From Ferrimonas marina (GTDB lineage: Bacteria > Pseudomonadota > Gammaproteobacteria > Enterobacterales > Shewanellaceae): a DNA stretch of 64,000 nucleotides. Shown here in pieces: positions 46,132-57,641 of the stretch (position 1 is the first letter of the stretch; the number at the start of each line of letters is the position of its first letter). Below the pieces are notes generated by a model that was not told the DNA's origin, did not search any database, and was given only the letters and a program-made list of their open reading frames with translations. Made by a program: the position numbers and the translations under genes. The stretch lies in NCBI RefSeq assembly GCF_900129905.1, contig NZ_FQXG01000002.1, positions 558,001-622,000 on the forward strand. The letters run 5' to 3'.

Positions 46132-49100
46132 TTACTCTGCGGTTACCGCTTTCGGTGCGGCGGTGTTGCCGCCCTTCGCCTTCTCCCGCAGGCGCTGGAA
46201 CAGGGCGAAGAAGCCTGGGATGAAGCAGGTACCGATCACCAGCACCATCATCAGGCCACCGGCCAGGGTCCAACCCAGTGACCACTGGGAGATCTCACCG
46301 GCACCGGAGACGAAGATCAGCGGGATCATGCCGCAGATGAAGGACCAGGAGGTCATGTTCACCGCGCGGAAACGCAGCTTACCGGCTTCCACCGCGGCCT
46401 GCTCGATGGGCAGCCCCTCGTCTTCCCGCTTGGCCCGGGCGAACTCCACGATCAAGATCGCGTTCTTCGCCGCCAGCGCAATCAATAGCACCAGACCCAT
46501 CTGGGCGTACAGGTTGAGCGGCAAGCCGGAGTACAGCAGCGCCAGCATCGCCCCCAGTACCGCCATGGGCACCACCAGGATGATGGCGGTGGGCATGGTC
46601 CAGGATTCGTACTGGGCCACCATGAACAGGTAGATGAACAGCAATGCCAAACCGAAGGCGTAGAGCGCCAGGTTACCGGCCTCCTTCTCCTGGTAGGCCA
46701 TGCCGGTCCACTCGTAGGCGTAACCATCCGGCAGCATCTGATCCGCCAGACGCTCCATCGCTGCCATCGCCTCACCGGAGCTGTAGCCCGGGGCCGGCTG
46801 GCCAGAGATGGTGGCGGCGTTGTACAGGTTGTAACGCCAGGCCACGTCCGGGGCCAGGGTCGGCTCCAGCGACACCAGGGTGGAGAGCGGGATCATCTCA
46901 CCGCTGCCACTGCGCACGTGGAAACGGCCCAAGTCGGCGGTATCACGACGGAACTCCGCCTTGGCCTGCATGTTAACCCGGTAGGACTTGCCGTACAGGG
47001 TCACGTCGTTGACCCGCATGGCGCCCAGGTTGGTCTGTAGCGAGGCAAAGATGTCGGTGATCGGGATCCCCAGCTGACGTGCCTTGAGGTAGTCCACATC
47101 CACGTAGTAGTGCGGCACGTTGGCACGGAAGAAGGAGAACACGCGGTCCAGCTCAGGCTGGGCATTGGCGGCCATGATGAAGTCCTGCATCACGGTGGCC
47201 AGCTCGGTGCGCGGACGCCCCTGGGTGTCCTCCAGCATGAACTCAAAGCCGTTGCTGTTACCGATGCCCGGGATCGCCGGGGAGCCAAATGCCATCACTT
47301 GGGCGTCGTTGTACTGCATCGCCGCCCACATGTTCAGGCGCATGGTGATCTCAGACAACTTGGCGTCACGGTCAGCCCAGTCCGCCAGCTTAACGAACAT
47401 GGTGGCGCCGTTGGACTGCAGTGAGAAGGAGAGCAGACCGAAGCCGCGGGCGGCACCGACAGATTCCACCTCGGGGTAGCTCAGGATTACCTGCTCCAGC
47501 TCATCCACCACCTGGTTGGTACGGGCCAGAGAAGCCGCATCCGGCAGCTGAACGTTAACGATCATCACGCCCTTGTCCTCCTCCGGTACGAAGCCGGTGG
47601 GGATGTTTGGAGTGATGTAGGTCAGCGCGGCGATACCGACGGCGAACATCGCCAACAGCAGGCCGGACTTACGTACCAGCACCGCGGCGACGTTACCGTA
47701 GCGCTCGGTCAGGTTGTCGAAGAAGCGGTTGAACGCCACGTACCAGCGAGGGCCCGCCTTGGTGCTGGGCTTAAGCAGCAGCGAACACAGTGCCGGCGAC
47801 AGGGTCAGGGCGTTGACCGTGGACAGACATACCGAGATCACGATGGTGACCGCGAACTGGGCGTACATCTGGCCGGTGATCCCCGGCAGCAGAGATACCG
47901 GGATAAACACCGCCAGCAGTACCAGGGTGGAGGTGATGATGGGGCCAGTCACCTCCTTCATCGCCACGATGGTGGCCTGGGCACCGGTAAGCTGAGGGTT
48001 TTCGCGCATGTTGCGCTCAACGTTCTCGATCACCAGGATGGCGTCATCCACCACGATACCGATGGCCAGGATCAGACCAAACAGGGTCACGGTGTTGATG
48101 GTGAAGCCCATCGCCAGCATGGCAGCGAAGGTACCGATCAGCGAGACCGGGATAGCTACCAGCGGTACGGTGGTGGCACGCATGGAGCCGAGGAACAGGT
48201 AGGTCACCAGCACCACCAGCAACACCGCCTGGACCAGAGTCTCAATCACCGAGGCGATGGACTCCTCGACGAACACCGTGGTGTCGTAAACGACATCGTA
48301 GGCCATGTCCTCGGGGAAGTTGGCTTCGATGTCCGCCAGCAGCTCCTTCACCAGCTCACCGGTGGCCAGGGCGTTGGCATCCGGCTGCAGCGAGAGGGAG
48401 ATCATAGAGGCCAACTGACCGTTACGGGTGGCGGTAAAGTCGTACATCTCCTTACCCAGTTCCACTTCGGCGATGTCCTTGAGGAACAGGGTGCTGCCGT
48501 GGTTGTCCGCCCGCACGACCACGTGCTGGAACTCCTCCACGTCCTTCAAGCGGCCGCGAGTCACCAGCGGTACGGTGGTGGCGGGCTGATCCAGGTCAGG
48601 CGCGCCGCCAAGACGACCGGCGGGCATCACGATGTTCTGCTCCGCCAGGGCGCCATAGACGTCGTTAGTGGTCAGGCCATAGCGGGCCATCCGCTCCGGA
48701 TCCAGCCAGACCCGGATGGAGTAACGGGCACCACCGAGCAGGGACACATCAGAGATCCCCGGCACCCGCTTGAGCTGCTCTTCGATGTTGAGCGCCACGT
48801 AGTTGGTGAGGAAGATGTCGTCGTGGGTGCCTTCAGGCGAGTAGAACGCCATCGCCATCAGCAGGTCTGGTGACTTCTTGGCCACCTTAACACCGCGCTC
48901 ACGCACGTCCGCCGGCAAGCGAGGCAGCGCCTCGTTCACCCGGTTCTGAACCTGTACCGTGGCCATGTCCGGATCGGTGCCGATGTCGAAGGTCACCTCG
49001 AGGAAGTAACCACCGTCGTTGGCCGCACGGGAGCGCATGTAGAGCATGTTCTCTACGCCGTTGACCGCCTCTTCAATCGGCTGGGCCAGGGTCTGCTCCA

Positions 49101-49272
49101 CCACCTCGGCGTTGGAGCCGGGGTACATGGCGGAGACCTGGACCACCGGCGGGGTGATCTGCGGGAACTCGTTCACCGGCATGGTGCGCATGGCGATGGT
49201 GCCCACCAGCACCATCACCAGCGCGATCACGATCGCGAACTTAGGTCTGTGGATGAAAAACTTGGAGATCAT
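46132..49272 (-). CDS. RND multidrug efflux permease (HAE-1 type), operon 1
   Basis: Inner-membrane proton-driven pump subunit of 1046 residues. The N-terminus [20 protein letters not shown] and the repeated two-half layout are typical. TM4 has the proton-relay aspartates in [17 protein letters not shown], and [21 protein letters not shown] follows. Two large periplasmic loops carry the substrate porter parts. Closest in style to AcrB/MexF pumps. It follows its membrane fusion protein by two bases. No TolC-type gene lies next to it, so it probably uses a shared channel. Substrates cannot be told. Confidence 0.95.
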   Translation of the reverse strand: MISKFFIHRPKFAIVIALVMVLVGTIAMRTMPVNEFPQITPPVVQVSAMYPGSNAEVVEQTLAQPIEEAVNGVENMLYMRSRAANDGGYFLEVTFDIGTDPDMATVQVQNRVNEALPRLPADVRERGVKVAKKSPDLLMAMAFYSPEGTHDDIFLTNYVALNIEEQLKRVPGISDVSLLGGARYSIRVWLDPERMARYGLTTNDVYGALAEQNIVMPAGRLGGAPDLDQPATTVPLVTRGRLKDVEEFQHVVVRADNHGSTLFLKDIAEVELGKEMYDFTATRNGQLASMISLSLQPDANALATGELVKELLADIEANFPEDMAYDVVYDTTVFVEESIASVIETLVQAVLLVVLVTYLFLGSMRATTVPLVAIPVSLIGTFAAMLAMGFTINTVTLFGLILAIGIVVDDAILVIENVERNMRENPQLTGAQATIVAMKEVTGPIITSTLVLLAVFIPVSLLPGITGQMYAQFAVTIVISVCLSTVNALTLSPALCSLLLKPSTKAGPRWYVAFNRFFDNLTERYGNVAAVLVRKSGLLLAMFAVGIAALTYITPNIPTGFVPEEDKGVMIVNVQLPDAASLARTNQVVDELEQVILSYPEVESVGAARGFGLLSFSLQSNGATMFVKLADWADRDAKLSEITMRLNMWAAMQYNDAQVMAFGSPAIPGIGNSNGFEFMLEDTQGRPRTELATVMQDFIMAANAQPELDRVFSFFRANVPHYYVDVDYLKARQLGIPITDIFASLQTNLGAMRVNDVTLYGKSYRVNMQAKAEFRRDTADLGRFHVRSGSGEMIPLSTLVSLEPTLAPDVAWRYNLYNAATISGQPAPGYSSGEAMAAMERLADQMLPDGYAYEWTGMAYQEKEAGNLALYAFGLALLFIYLFMVAQYESWTMPTAIILVVPMAVLGAMLALLYSGLPLNLYAQMGLVLLIALAAKNAILIVEFARAKREDEGLPIEQAAVEAGKLRFRAVNMTSWSFICGMIPLIFVSGAGEISQWSLGWTLAGGLMMVLVIGTCFIPGFFALFQRLREKAKGGNTAAPKAVTAE

Positions 49273-49274
49273 GC

Positions 49275-50396
49275 TTAGTTACCTGCGGCTTGAGCCACGT
49301 CGCCGGCCACCTGAACCTGGGCACCGACACGGGCACGGTGCAGACCGGCGGTGACGATGCGTTCGCCCTCGGCCAGGTTGCTCAGCACCACGATCTGCTG
49401 GCCCAGGCGCTCACCCAGGTCGACGTTGCGGCGCTCAACGGTGTTGTCGCCGTCCACCACCATGACAAAGCTGCCCTGCTGATCGGACTGGACTGCGGCA
49501 TTGGGGATCACCAGGCCGTTGAGCGGCTGATGAGGACGCACCTGAACCTGAACGAACTGGCCAGCGGCCAGCATATGCTCCGGATTGGCGAAATCGGCGT
49601 GCAGCGCCAGGGTACCGGTGGCCAGATCGATGCGGTTATCGATAAAGCTCAGGGTGCCTTCGTGGTCGTAGTGCTTGCCCTGACCCAGGTCCAGGGTGAT
49701 GGCCATCTTTTCATCGCTCATCAGGTTGTTGGTCACCATCGCCAGACGCTCGCGCTCGGAGATGCGGAAGCTGGTACGGACCGGATCCAGTTGCACCAGG
49801 GTGATCAGCGCACCGCTTTGCGGGCTGACCAGATCACCGACGCCGGCGTTGGCGGCGCCAACCTGACCGGCGATGGGGGCAGTCACTGTGGTGTGGGACA
49901 GATCCAGCTCCGCCTTCTCCAGTCCCGCTTGTGCCTGCATGACCCGGGCATCGGCCATCGCCAGGGTGGCGGTCAGGTTATCGATGTCGGACTGACTGAC
50001 GCTGCCCTTACCCAGCAACTCCTTGTTGCGCTTCAGGTTGACCTGGGCGATATCGCGGGAGGCCTTGGCTTCAGCCAGGGTGGCCTTGGCGGCAGCCAGG
50101 GCAGCCTGGTAGGGGCGCGGATCGATCTCAAACAGCGGGGTCCCCGCCTCAACAATCTGACCATCCTCCACCAGGCGCTGGGTCAGGTAACCGGAGACCT
50201 GGGCGCTGATGTTGATGTCCTCGATCGCCTCGATACGGCCGGAGTAACGCTTTACCGGCTGGTAATCCTGTGCGGTTACGGCAGCAACCTCAACGGTGGG
50301 GGCCGGCATCGCCGGCGCCTGGGCAGCTTGCTCGCAGCCGGTCAGGACGACCGCAGCCAGGGCAATGGCCACGGGCAGTTTGCGGAAAGTAGTCAT
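49275..50396 (-). CDS. RND efflux membrane fusion lipoprotein, operon 1
   Basis: Periplasmic adaptor of 373 residues. The signal ends in the lipobox VVLTGC (Cys21). Then comes the lipoyl/barrel-sandwich part ([35 protein letters not shown]), an alpha hairpin ([39 protein letters not shown]) and the beta-barrel/MP domains ([33 protein letters not shown]). It starts the operon; a TGCACT-CCG-AGTGCA palindrome lies about 30 bp upstream. Confidence 0.95.
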   Translation of the reverse strand: MTTFRKLPVAIALAAVVLTGCEQAAQAPAMPAPTVEVAAVTAQDYQPVKRYSGRIEAIEDINISAQVSGYLTQRLVEDGQIVEAGTPLFEIDPRPYQAALAAAKATLAEAKASRDIAQVNLKRNKELLGKGSVSQSDIDNLTATLAMADARVMQAQAGLEKAELDLSHTTVTAPIAGQVGAANAGVGDLVSPQSGALITLVQLDPVRTSFRISERERLAMVTNNLMSDEKMAITLDLGQGKHYDHEGTLSFIDNRIDLATGTLALHADFANPEHMLAAGQFVQVQVRPHQPLNGLVIPNAAVQSDQQGSFVMVVDGDNTVERRNVDLGERLGQQIVVLSNLAEGERIVTAGLHRARVGAQVQVAGDVAQAAGN

Positions 50397-50426
50397 GGCA
50401 ATAGGGATCCTATGTTTCAGCCTGCA

Positions 50427-50441
50427 TGCACTCCGAGTGCA
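50427..50441 (-). promoter_or_regulatory. Palindrome upstream of efflux operon 1
   Basis: TGCACT and AGTGCA arms around CCG, 31 bp before the adaptor start. Short dyads at this place often bind TetR- or MarR-type repressors of RND pumps; no such regulator gene is adjacent, so this is only a candidate. Confidence 0.35.
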
Positions 50442-50597
50442 CAGTCATGGAAGTTTGCCGGGCATTCTACGCGCGGGAAGCTGAACCGAGCCACAACAGC
50501 GCTGCGCTGAGATAGGATTGAAAACGTAATAAAAACCAATATTTAACCTCAACCAAACAAGTCACCAAAGTTACCAACAGGTACACAAATCGAGGTC

Positions 50598-50630
50598 AAA
50601 AAAAGGGGCGACCTGAGGTCGCCCCAAAAA
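50598..50630 (-). terminator. Terminator after aceA
   Basis: GGGGCGACC / GGTCGCCCC stem with TGA loop; on the minus strand a long T-run follows. Confidence 0.9.
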
Positions 50631-50672
50631 CCATGTCATACAAGACACGACGGGTAGGAAGGGTTTGGGCCC

Positions 50673-52268
50673 TTAGCCGAACTGGTTCATGGTGTTGTCC
50701 TTGCCCGAGGCCTTCAGCGCCGCGTCACCGGAGAAGTACTCCTTGTGATCGTCGCCGATGTCCGAGCCGGCCATGTTCTGGTGTTTGACGCAGGCGATGC
50801 CCTGACGGATCTCCTGACGCTGCACCTTGGCCACGTAGCCCAGCATGCCCTGGTCACCGAAGTACTCCTTGGCCAGGTTGTCGGTGGACAGTGCCGCGGT
50901 GTGGTAGGTGGGCAGGGTGATGAGGTGGTGGAAGATCCCCGCCTCGCGTGCCGCATCCTGCTGGAAGGTGCGGATCTTCTCATCCGCTTCCTTGGCCAGG
51001 TCAGTGTTGTCGTAGTCGGCACTCATCAGCTTGGCGCGGTCGAAGCCGGACAGGTCCTTGCCCTGCTCGCTCCAGGCATCGAACACCTGCTGGCGGAAGT
51101 TGAGGGTCCAGTTGAACGACGGGCTGTTGTTGTAGACCAGCTTGGCGTTGGGGATCACCTCACGGATGCGGTTGACCATGCCGGCGATCTGGCCGACGTG
51201 GGGTTTTTCGGTCTCAATCCACAGCAGGTCGGCACCGTGTTGCATCGAGGTGATGCAGTCCAGTACCACCCGGTCTTCACCGGAGCCCTTCTTGAATTGG
51301 AACAGGCCGCTGGCCAGGCGCTTGGGCTTGAGCAGCTTGCCGTTGGCCTTAACCACCACATCGCCGTTGGCGATGTCGTCGGCGCTGTTGACGTAGTCGC
51401 CGTCAAGGAAGCTGTTGTACTGGTCACCCAGGTCGCCGGGCTCGTTGGTGACGGCAATCTGCTTGGTCAGGCCGGCGCCGAGGGAGTCGGTACGGGCCAC
51501 GATGACACCGTCGTCCACGCCCAGCTCAAGGAAGGCATAACGAACCGCACGGATCTTAGCGAGGAAGTCGGCGTGGGGCACGGTTACCTTGCCGTCCTGG
51601 TGGCCACACTGTTTCTCATCGGACACCTGGTTTTCAATCTGGATGCAGCAGGCACCGGCTTCGATCATCTTCTTGGCCAGCAGGTAGGTGGCCTCCTCGT
51701 TACCAAAGCCGGCATCGATGTCGGCAATGATCGGCACCACGTGGGTCTGGAAGCCATCGATCTTGGCCTGAACCTCGGCAATCTTGGCGCTATCACCGGC
51801 CTCTTTGGCGGCATCCAGCTCGCGGAAGTAGCCGCCCAGCTCACGGGCATCGGCCTGGCGCAGGAAGGTATACAGCTCTTCGATCAGGCCAGCCACCACG
51901 GTCTTCTCGTGCATCGACTGGTCCGGCAGCGGGCCAAAGTCGCTGCGCAGGGCCGCCACCATCCAACCGGACAGGTAAAGGTACTTGCCCTTGGTCTCGG
52001 TCAGGTGCTTCTTGATGGCGATCAGCTTCTGCTGGCCAATGAAGCCGTGCCAGCAGCCCAATGATTGGGTGTACTTGGCGGGATCGGCGTCGTAGGACGC
52101 CATGTCCTCGCGCATGATCTTGGCGGTGTAGCGGGCGATGTCGAGGCCGCTTTGAAAGCGGTTTTGCGCCTTCATCCGGGCCACGTTCTCTGCACTGACC
52201 CCCCAGGTGCTGCCTTGTGTTTCGATCAAGCTGGTTGCGGCATCAATATCGGCTTGGTAAGTGGGCAT
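50673..52268 (-). CDS. aceA: Isocitrate lyase (long form)
   Basis: Splits isocitrate to succinate and glyoxylate; first step of the glyoxylate bypass. The 531 residues are the long isoform, as in Pseudomonas and Acinetobacter, against ~435 in E. coli. The catalytic cysteine loop is EKQCGHQDGKV and nearby motifs are PIIADIDAGFGNEEATYLL and NNSPSFNWTL. I start at 52268 (MPTYQADIDAA); eight in-frame codons upstream overlap the aceB stop region and are not conserved. It lies 20 bp after aceB. Confidence 0.96.
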   Translation of the reverse strand: MPTYQADIDAATSLIETQGSTWGVSAENVARMKAQNRFQSGLDIARYTAKIMREDMASYDADPAKYTQSLGCWHGFIGQQKLIAIKKHLTETKGKYLYLSGWMVAALRSDFGPLPDQSMHEKTVVAGLIEELYTFLRQADARELGGYFRELDAAKEAGDSAKIAEVQAKIDGFQTHVVPIIADIDAGFGNEEATYLLAKKMIEAGACCIQIENQVSDEKQCGHQDGKVTVPHADFLAKIRAVRYAFLELGVDDGVIVARTDSLGAGLTKQIAVTNEPGDLGDQYNSFLDGDYVNSADDIANGDVVVKANGKLLKPKRLASGLFQFKKGSGEDRVVLDCITSMQHGADLLWIETEKPHVGQIAGMVNRIREVIPNAKLVYNNSPSFNWTLNFRQQVFDAWSEQGKDLSGFDRAKLMSADYDNTDLAKEADEKIRTFQQDAAREAGIFHHLITLPTYHTAALSTDNLAKEYFGDQGMLGYVAKVQRQEIRQGIACVKHQNMAGSDIGDDHKEYFSGDAALKASGKDNTMNQFG

Positions 52269-52288
52269 AATGCAACTCCTTTCGTGGA

Positions 52289-53914
52289 TCATCCGTTAGA
52301 CGTGTTTTTGCTGAGGATCTCGTAACCGGGCAGGGTCAGGAAATCGGTCAATTGTTCGGCGCAGGTGATGGCCCGGAACAGCTCCGCGGCCTGCTCAAAG
52401 CGGCCGGAATCAAAGCGCTGGCCACCCAGCTCCTGGCGCACGGTCTCCAGTTCCTGGTTCAGCATCTGCTCAAACAGGGCCTGGGTTACCAGCTGGCCGT
52501 TGTCCAGCACGGTACCGTGGCGGATCCATTGCCAGATGGAGGCGCGTGAGATCTCGGCGGTGGCGGCGTCTTCCATCAGGCCGTAGATGGGCACACAGCC
52601 GTTGCCGGAGATCCAGGCCTCGATGTACTGCACCGCGATGCGGATATTGGCGCGCATCCCCTGCTCGGTGGCCTGGCCTTCACAGGGTTGCAGCAGGTGT
52701 TCGGCGGTAATGGGGGCGTCGCTCTCCCGGCTGACACCCAGCTGGTTGGGGGCGTCACCGATGTACTGGTCCATCACGCCCATGGCGGTCTGGGCCAGAC
52801 CAGGGTGGGCGATCCAGGTGCCGTCATGGCCATTGCGGGCCTCCAGCTCCTTATCGGCGGTCACCTTCTCCAGCACCTTGGCCTGGGTTTCCGGGTCCTT
52901 GGCGGGGATAAAGGCTGCCATGCCACCCATCGCCAGCGCACCACGGCGATGGCAGGTGCGGATCAGCAAGCGGGAATAGGCGTTAAGGAAGGGCTTCTCC
53001 ATGGTCACCACCTGGCGATCCGGCAGGACCCGGTCCGGGTGGTTCTTCAGGGTTTTGATGTAGCTGAAGATGTAATCCCAGCGGCCGCAGTTGAGGCCAA
53101 CGATGTTGTTGCGCAGCTCATAGAGGATCTCGTCCATCTCGAACACCGCCGGCAGGGTCTCAATTAGGCAGGTCACCTTGATGGTGCCCGGCTGCAGGCC
53201 GAAGCGCTCTTCGCTGTAGGCAAACACCTCGGCCCACCAGCGCGCCTCCAGGTGACTCTCCAGCTTGGGAATGTAGAAGTAGGGGCCACTACCCTTGCTC
53301 AGCAGGGCCTGATGGTTGTGCAGGAAGTAGAGGGCGAAGTCCACCAAGGCACCGGGCAGGGCCTGGCCATCCTGTTGCAGGTGCGCCTCGTCCAGGTGCA
53401 GACCTCGTACCCGGCAGATCAGTACCGCCGGATCCTCATCCAGGGCGTAGTGCTTGCCGTTGGCGGGGTTGGTGTACTCGATGGTGCCGGCCACCGCGTC
53501 CATCAGGTTGGCCTGGCCCTGCACCACCTTCTCCCAGCTCGGCGCCAGGGAGTCTTCAAAGTCCGCCATAAACACCCGTACCTGGGCATTGAGGGCATTG
53601 ATCACCATCTTGCGGTCGACCGGGCCTGTGATCTCCACCCGACGGTCCTGCAGATCCGCCGGGATCCCCAGGATCTGCCAGTCCTCTTTGCGGATGGATT
53701 CGGTTGCCGGCAGGAAGCCCGGCAGGGCGCCGGCGTCGATCTTCTCCTGGCGCTGACGGCGGGCCTGCAGCAGCTGCGCGCGCGGCGCGGCAAAACGGGC
53801 GCCCAGTTCGGCCAAAAAGGTCATCGCCTCGGTGGTGAGGACACGTTCGCTGTCCGGTAGTGTCGCCCCGCGCAGCTCGATTGGTTGTACCGCTTCTGCC
53901 CCTAACATGGTCAT
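52289..53914 (-). CDS. aceB: Malate synthase A
   Basis: Condenses glyoxylate with acetyl-CoA to malate, second step of the bypass. The 541 residues match the A isoform. Landmarks are VFMADFEDSLAPSWEK, IKVTCLIETLPAVFEMDEIL, GLNCGRWDYIFSYIKT, MGGMAAFIPAKDP and the C-terminal ISRASIWQWIRHG. First gene of the aceBA operon; the 590-bp upstream region has an inverted repeat. Confidence 0.97.
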   Translation of the reverse strand: MTMLGAEAVQPIELRGATLPDSERVLTTEAMTFLAELGARFAAPRAQLLQARRQRQEKIDAGALPGFLPATESIRKEDWQILGIPADLQDRRVEITGPVDRKMVINALNAQVRVFMADFEDSLAPSWEKVVQGQANLMDAVAGTIEYTNPANGKHYALDEDPAVLICRVRGLHLDEAHLQQDGQALPGALVDFALYFLHNHQALLSKGSGPYFYIPKLESHLEARWWAEVFAYSEERFGLQPGTIKVTCLIETLPAVFEMDEILYELRNNIVGLNCGRWDYIFSYIKTLKNHPDRVLPDRQVVTMEKPFLNAYSRLLIRTCHRRGALAMGGMAAFIPAKDPETQAKVLEKVTADKELEARNGHDGTWIAHPGLAQTAMGVMDQYIGDAPNQLGVSRESDAPITAEHLLQPCEGQATEQGMRANIRIAVQYIEAWISGNGCVPIYGLMEDAATAEISRASIWQWIRHGTVLDNGQLVTQALFEQMLNQELETVRQELGGQRFDSGRFEQAAELFRAITCAEQLTDFLTLPGYEILSKNTSNG

Positions 53915-54464
53915 GCCAGCCTCCCTGTCAACTTACGGATGTAATTTTCAAACCATCAACTTTCAGAACCCTGACGGAATTGCCGCAATAGAGTCGCCGG
54001 TAATTCCTTTATAAAGCTGCGCTATAGGCGCATAAAAATCAAGCACAAAACCTGGGTGTTTATATAAAAATGCAACATATCCCTGTTATTTCGGGCCGTT
54101 GCAGAATAAGCATGATTGGAACGCTCGATTTAAACGTGCGTTTTACCCAGCCTCAGCAATTAGCTAGTGCAAAACCTCTAACGGTAATTAAATTACGAAC
54201 TTTAATTACCAAAAGAGATGTTGCGTGAGGCCTTGTCTCGCCCTCTAAGTATGGCGAGTATTACCGGGTCCAATAGCCCTTCTGTTTATTATTTATTCAA
54301 GAGTTGGGCAATAAGTCAGTAATCCCAAGGTCTGCTTGCGGATCGTTAAACAGTGGACTAGGTGAAGGGTGTTTAAAATGCGAGGTGGGGATAACGCTAT
54401 CCCAAGCGCAGGGGTCGGGTATTGGGGCTGAAAGCAAAATGACGCAGAGTAAGGAAACAACAAC
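53915..54464. other. Long AT-rich upstream region of aceBA
   Basis: About 550 bp with much lower GC than the flanking genes and no gene I can support. A 63-codon frame at 54304-54495 lacks coding character. It should contain the aceB promoter on the minus strand and the inverted repeat at 54183-54210. Confidence 0.5.
54183..54210. promoter_or_regulatory. 28-bp inverted repeat upstream of aceB, candidate operator
   Basis: Perfect 10-bp arms GGTAATTAAA and TTTAATTACC around an 8-base spacer. Inside the left half GTAATT-A-AATTAC is a second overlapping dyad. It lies ~270 bp before the aceB start, far for a repressor site; an activator or looping role is possible. It does not look like the E. 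coli IclR or FadR sites I know. Confidence 0.5.
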
Positions 54465-54490
54465 AAAGCCGGCCCGAGGGCCGGCTTTTG
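54465..54490 (-). terminator. Terminator of efflux operon 2
   Basis: AAGCCGGCCC / GGGCCGGCTT stem with GA centre and T/A-runs on both sides, 20 bp after the permease stop. Confidence 0.88.
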
Positions 54491-54509
54491 GCTAAGGGAT
54501 CAGACCGGT

Positions 54510-57500
54510 TCAGGCGGGGTTGCCCTGCCCTTTGACCCGCTCACGCAGGCTCTGCAGCACCACGTAGAACAGCGGTACCAGCAAGGTGCCCACCACCCCG
54601 GCGGCGATCATGCCACCAAATACCGCATAGCCCAGGGCGTTACGACTCTCGGCCCCGGCGCCGCTGGCCACCACCAGGGGGAATACCCCGAGGATGAAGG
54701 AGAAGGCGGTCATCAGTACGGCACGAAAACGCAGCTTGGCGGCCATCTTGCCGGCGTCGACGATGCTCAGGCCGGCACTCTCCCGCTGCTGCTTGGCAAA
54801 CTCGACGATCAGGATGGCGTTCTTCGAGGCCAATCCTATCAACAACACCAGGCCAATCTGGGTGTAGAGGTTGATCTCACCGCCGGCGATCCAGACATTG
54901 AGGAAGGCCCCCAGGATCGCCACCGGCACCGCCAGCATCACCGCCAGGGGGATGGTCCAGCTCTCGTACTGGGCGACCAGGAACAGGTAGGTGAACACCA
55001 GCGCCAGCGAGAAGATGATGGGGGCCAGGTTGCCCGCTTCGATCTCCTGGTAGGTCTGACCGGTCCACTCGAACTGGTAACCACTGGGCAGTGAGCTTTG
55101 GGCCACCTCCTGCATCGCCGCGATCGCCTCACCGGAGCTGTAGCCCGGCGCCGGTACCCCGTTGATGGTGACCGAGCTGTACAGGTTGTACTGGCTGACC
55201 ACCTCCGGGCCGAGAATAGGCTCCACCGTCACCAGGGTGGACAGCGGCACCATCTCACCGGCGGCGGTACGCACGTAGAAACGGTTGATGTCCCGCTCCG
55301 AGTTACGGAAGTCTGTCTCGGCCTGGACCATAACCCGGAACACCTTACCAAAGCGGTTGAAGTCATTGACGTAGTTGCCCCCCAGCATGGTCTGCATGGT
55401 GGCGAAGATCTCGGTCAATGGGATCCCCAGTGCCTTGGCCTTGTCACGATCCACCTCGACGTACATCTGCGGCACATCGGCGCGGAAATTGGAGAACGCT
55501 GCAGCGATGGCCGGCTGTTCATTGGCTTCGATAATCAAGCCACGCATCACCGAGGCCAGCTCCGCCGGGGAGCGGCCCATGGTGTCCTGCAGCACAAACT
55601 CGAAACCGCCGACGCTGCCCACCCCGGGCAGGGGCGGCAGGGCGAAAGCCATGGCATTGACCAACGGGTTAGCCGAGTACTTGCCCTGCAGACGCTGCAG
55701 GATCGCCTTATCGCTGAGGTTGGGATCGTCCCGCTCCTCCCAGCTGCTCAGCGACACGATCATCAAGCCGCCATTGGAGGAGATGGAGCCGGACAGGATG
55801 GAGAAGCCGGAGGCGTGGATCACGTGCTCCACACCGGGCTCTTCCAGGGTCAGCGCCACCAGGTCCTTCATCACCGCTTCGGTCCGGTTCAGTGAGGCGC
55901 CGTCCGGCAGTTGCAGATCCACCAGGAAGCTTTTCTTATCCTCTGAGGGCACAAAGCCGCTGGGCAGGCTCTTACCCAGCATGCCGGTGACCACCAGGGC
56001 CAGCACAAACAGGCCCATGGCCAGCGCACTGCGACGAATAAGCATGCCTACCAGGTTGGTGTAGCGACCTGTGAGGCGTTCGAAATGGCGGTTAAAGGCG
56101 GCGTGGAAGCCCTTGTCATGCTGCTTGGGCGGACGCAGCAGCGAGGCGCACAACGCCGGCGACAGGGTCAGGGCATTGATGGAGGAGATCAGCACCGCGA
56201 TACAGATGGTCACCGAGAACTGGGCGTACATCTGGCCTGTGATCCCCGGCATCACCGCTGTTGGCCCGAACACTGCCAGCAGCACCAGGGTGGTGGCGAC
56301 GATGGGGCCGGTAACCTCTTTCATCGCCTCGATGGTGGCCTCGGCGGGGCTCAGACCCTGCTCCTCCATCAAACGGGTGACGTTCTCCACCACCACGATG
56401 GCGTCATCCACCACGATGCCGATGGCCAGAATGAGGGCAAACAGCGACACGGTGTTGATGGTCATGTCGAACAGCAGCAGGAATACGAAGGTGCCCACCA
56501 GCGAGACCGGAATGGCGATGGCCGGTACCAGGGTGGAGCGCACGTCCTGCAGGAATAGGTAAACCACCAGGATCACCAGACCCACAGAGATGAACAGGGT
56601 CTGCACCACTTCGTTGATGGAAACCTCAACAAACTCGGTGGTGTCGTACAGTACCTCGTAGGTCAGATCGTCCGGGAAGTTGGCCGCCAGTCGCTCCATC
56701 TCGTTGTGGATCCCGGCGGAGACCTCCAGCGCGTTGGCGTCGGGGCTTTGGTAGATCGCCATGATGGCGCTAGGGGCGTTGTCCAACTTGCCCTGGGCAT
56801 CGTAGGTCTGGCTACCCAGCTCGATGCGGGCCAGATCCCCCAATACCACCTTGGAGCCATCCGGGTTGGAGCGCAGCACCACCCGTTCATACTCCTCCGG
56901 CTGGCTCAGCCTGCCCTTGGTCTGCAGGGTGTACTGGAACTGCTGGTCCGGATCCACCGGGGCAGCACCGATACGACCCGCCGCCACCTGGATGTTCTGC
57001 TCCTGTAGTGCCTGCACCACGTCGTTGGCGGTGATGGCGTAGCTGGCCATCAGGTCCGGGTTGAGCCAGATCCGCATGGCGTAATCCAGGCCACCGATGA
57101 TCTGCACCTCGGAGACGCCGTTGACCCGGGCCAGGGTGTCTTTGATGTTAAGGCCGGCGTAGTTGGTCTGGAACAGCGCATCGAAGGTGCCGTTAGGGGA
57201 GTAGAGGTTCACCACCATCAGGAAGTTGGGGCTTTTCTTCTTCACCTTGACCCCTTGCTGGGTCACCTGGGCCGGCAAGCGGGGCAGCGCCTGCTGCACC
57301 CGGTTCTGCACGTTGACCTGGGCCATGTCGGCGTCGGTCCCCACGCCGAAGGTCACGGTAAGGCTGTAGGAGCCGTCGTTGGCCGACTTCGACTCCATGT
57401 AGATCATCTCCTCCACCCCGTTGACCTCGGCCTCGATCACCTGGCCGATGGTGTCCTTAACCACCTCGGCGCTGGCCCCGGCGTAGCTGGTGCTGACGGC

Positions 57501-57632
57501 GATCTGGGGCGGTGACACATCGGGGAACTCCGCCACCGGCAGCACCGGGATGGAGAGCAGCCCCATCAGGGTCAGCACGATGGAGATAACGAAGGCGAAC
57601 TTGGGCCGGCGGACAAAAAACTGGCTAATCAT
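54510..57632 (-). CDS. RND multidrug efflux permease (HAE-1 type), operon 2
   Basis: A second pump permease of 1040 residues with the same plan as the first. It begins [22 protein letters not shown]4 has [18 protein letters not shown], followed by [20 protein letters not shown]. The sequence differs enough from operon 1 to be an old paralogue, not a recent copy. Its adaptor gene is ten bases upstream. Substrates unknown; no outer-membrane factor gene adjacent. Confidence 0.95.
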   Translation of the reverse strand: MISQFFVRRPKFAFVISIVLTLMGLLSIPVLPVAEFPDVSPPQIAVSTSYAGASAEVVKDTIGQVIEAEVNGVEEMIYMESKSANDGSYSLTVTFGVGTDADMAQVNVQNRVQQALPRLPAQVTQQGVKVKKKSPNFLMVVNLYSPNGTFDALFQTNYAGLNIKDTLARVNGVSEVQIIGGLDYAMRIWLNPDLMASYAITANDVVQALQEQNIQVAAGRIGAAPVDPDQQFQYTLQTKGRLSQPEEYERVVLRSNPDGSKVVLGDLARIELGSQTYDAQGKLDNAPSAIMAIYQSPDANALEVSAGIHNEMERLAANFPDDLTYEVLYDTTEFVEVSINEVVQTLFISVGLVILVVYLFLQDVRSTLVPAIAIPVSLVGTFVFLLLFDMTINTVSLFALILAIGIVVDDAIVVVENVTRLMEEQGLSPAEATIEAMKEVTGPIVATTLVLLAVFGPTAVMPGITGQMYAQFSVTICIAVLISSINALTLSPALCASLLRPPKQHDKGFHAAFNRHFERLTGRYTNLVGMLIRRSALAMGLFVLALVVTGMLGKSLPSGFVPSEDKKSFLVDLQLPDGASLNRTEAVMKDLVALTLEEPGVEHVIHASGFSILSGSISSNGGLMIVSLSSWEERDDPNLSDKAILQRLQGKYSANPLVNAMAFALPPLPGVGSVGGFEFVLQDTMGRSPAELASVMRGLIIEANEQPAIAAAFSNFRADVPQMYVEVDRDKAKALGIPLTEIFATMQTMLGGNYVNDFNRFGKVFRVMVQAETDFRNSERDINRFYVRTAAGEMVPLSTLVTVEPILGPEVVSQYNLYSSVTINGVPAPGYSSGEAIAAMQEVAQSSLPSGYQFEWTGQTYQEIEAGNLAPIIFSLALVFTYLFLVAQYESWTIPLAVMLAVPVAILGAFLNVWIAGGEINLYTQIGLVLLIGLASKNAILIVEFAKQQRESAGLSIVDAGKMAAKLRFRAVLMTAFSFILGVFPLVVASGAGAESRNALGYAVFGGMIAAGVVGTLLVPLFYVVLQSLRERVKGQGNPA

Positions 57633-57641
57633 GCTGGCCCC

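Noticed and set aside
54304-54495. 63-codon frame upstream of aceB
   Set aside because: Runs into the efflux operon terminator, no ribosome binding site and no coding character.
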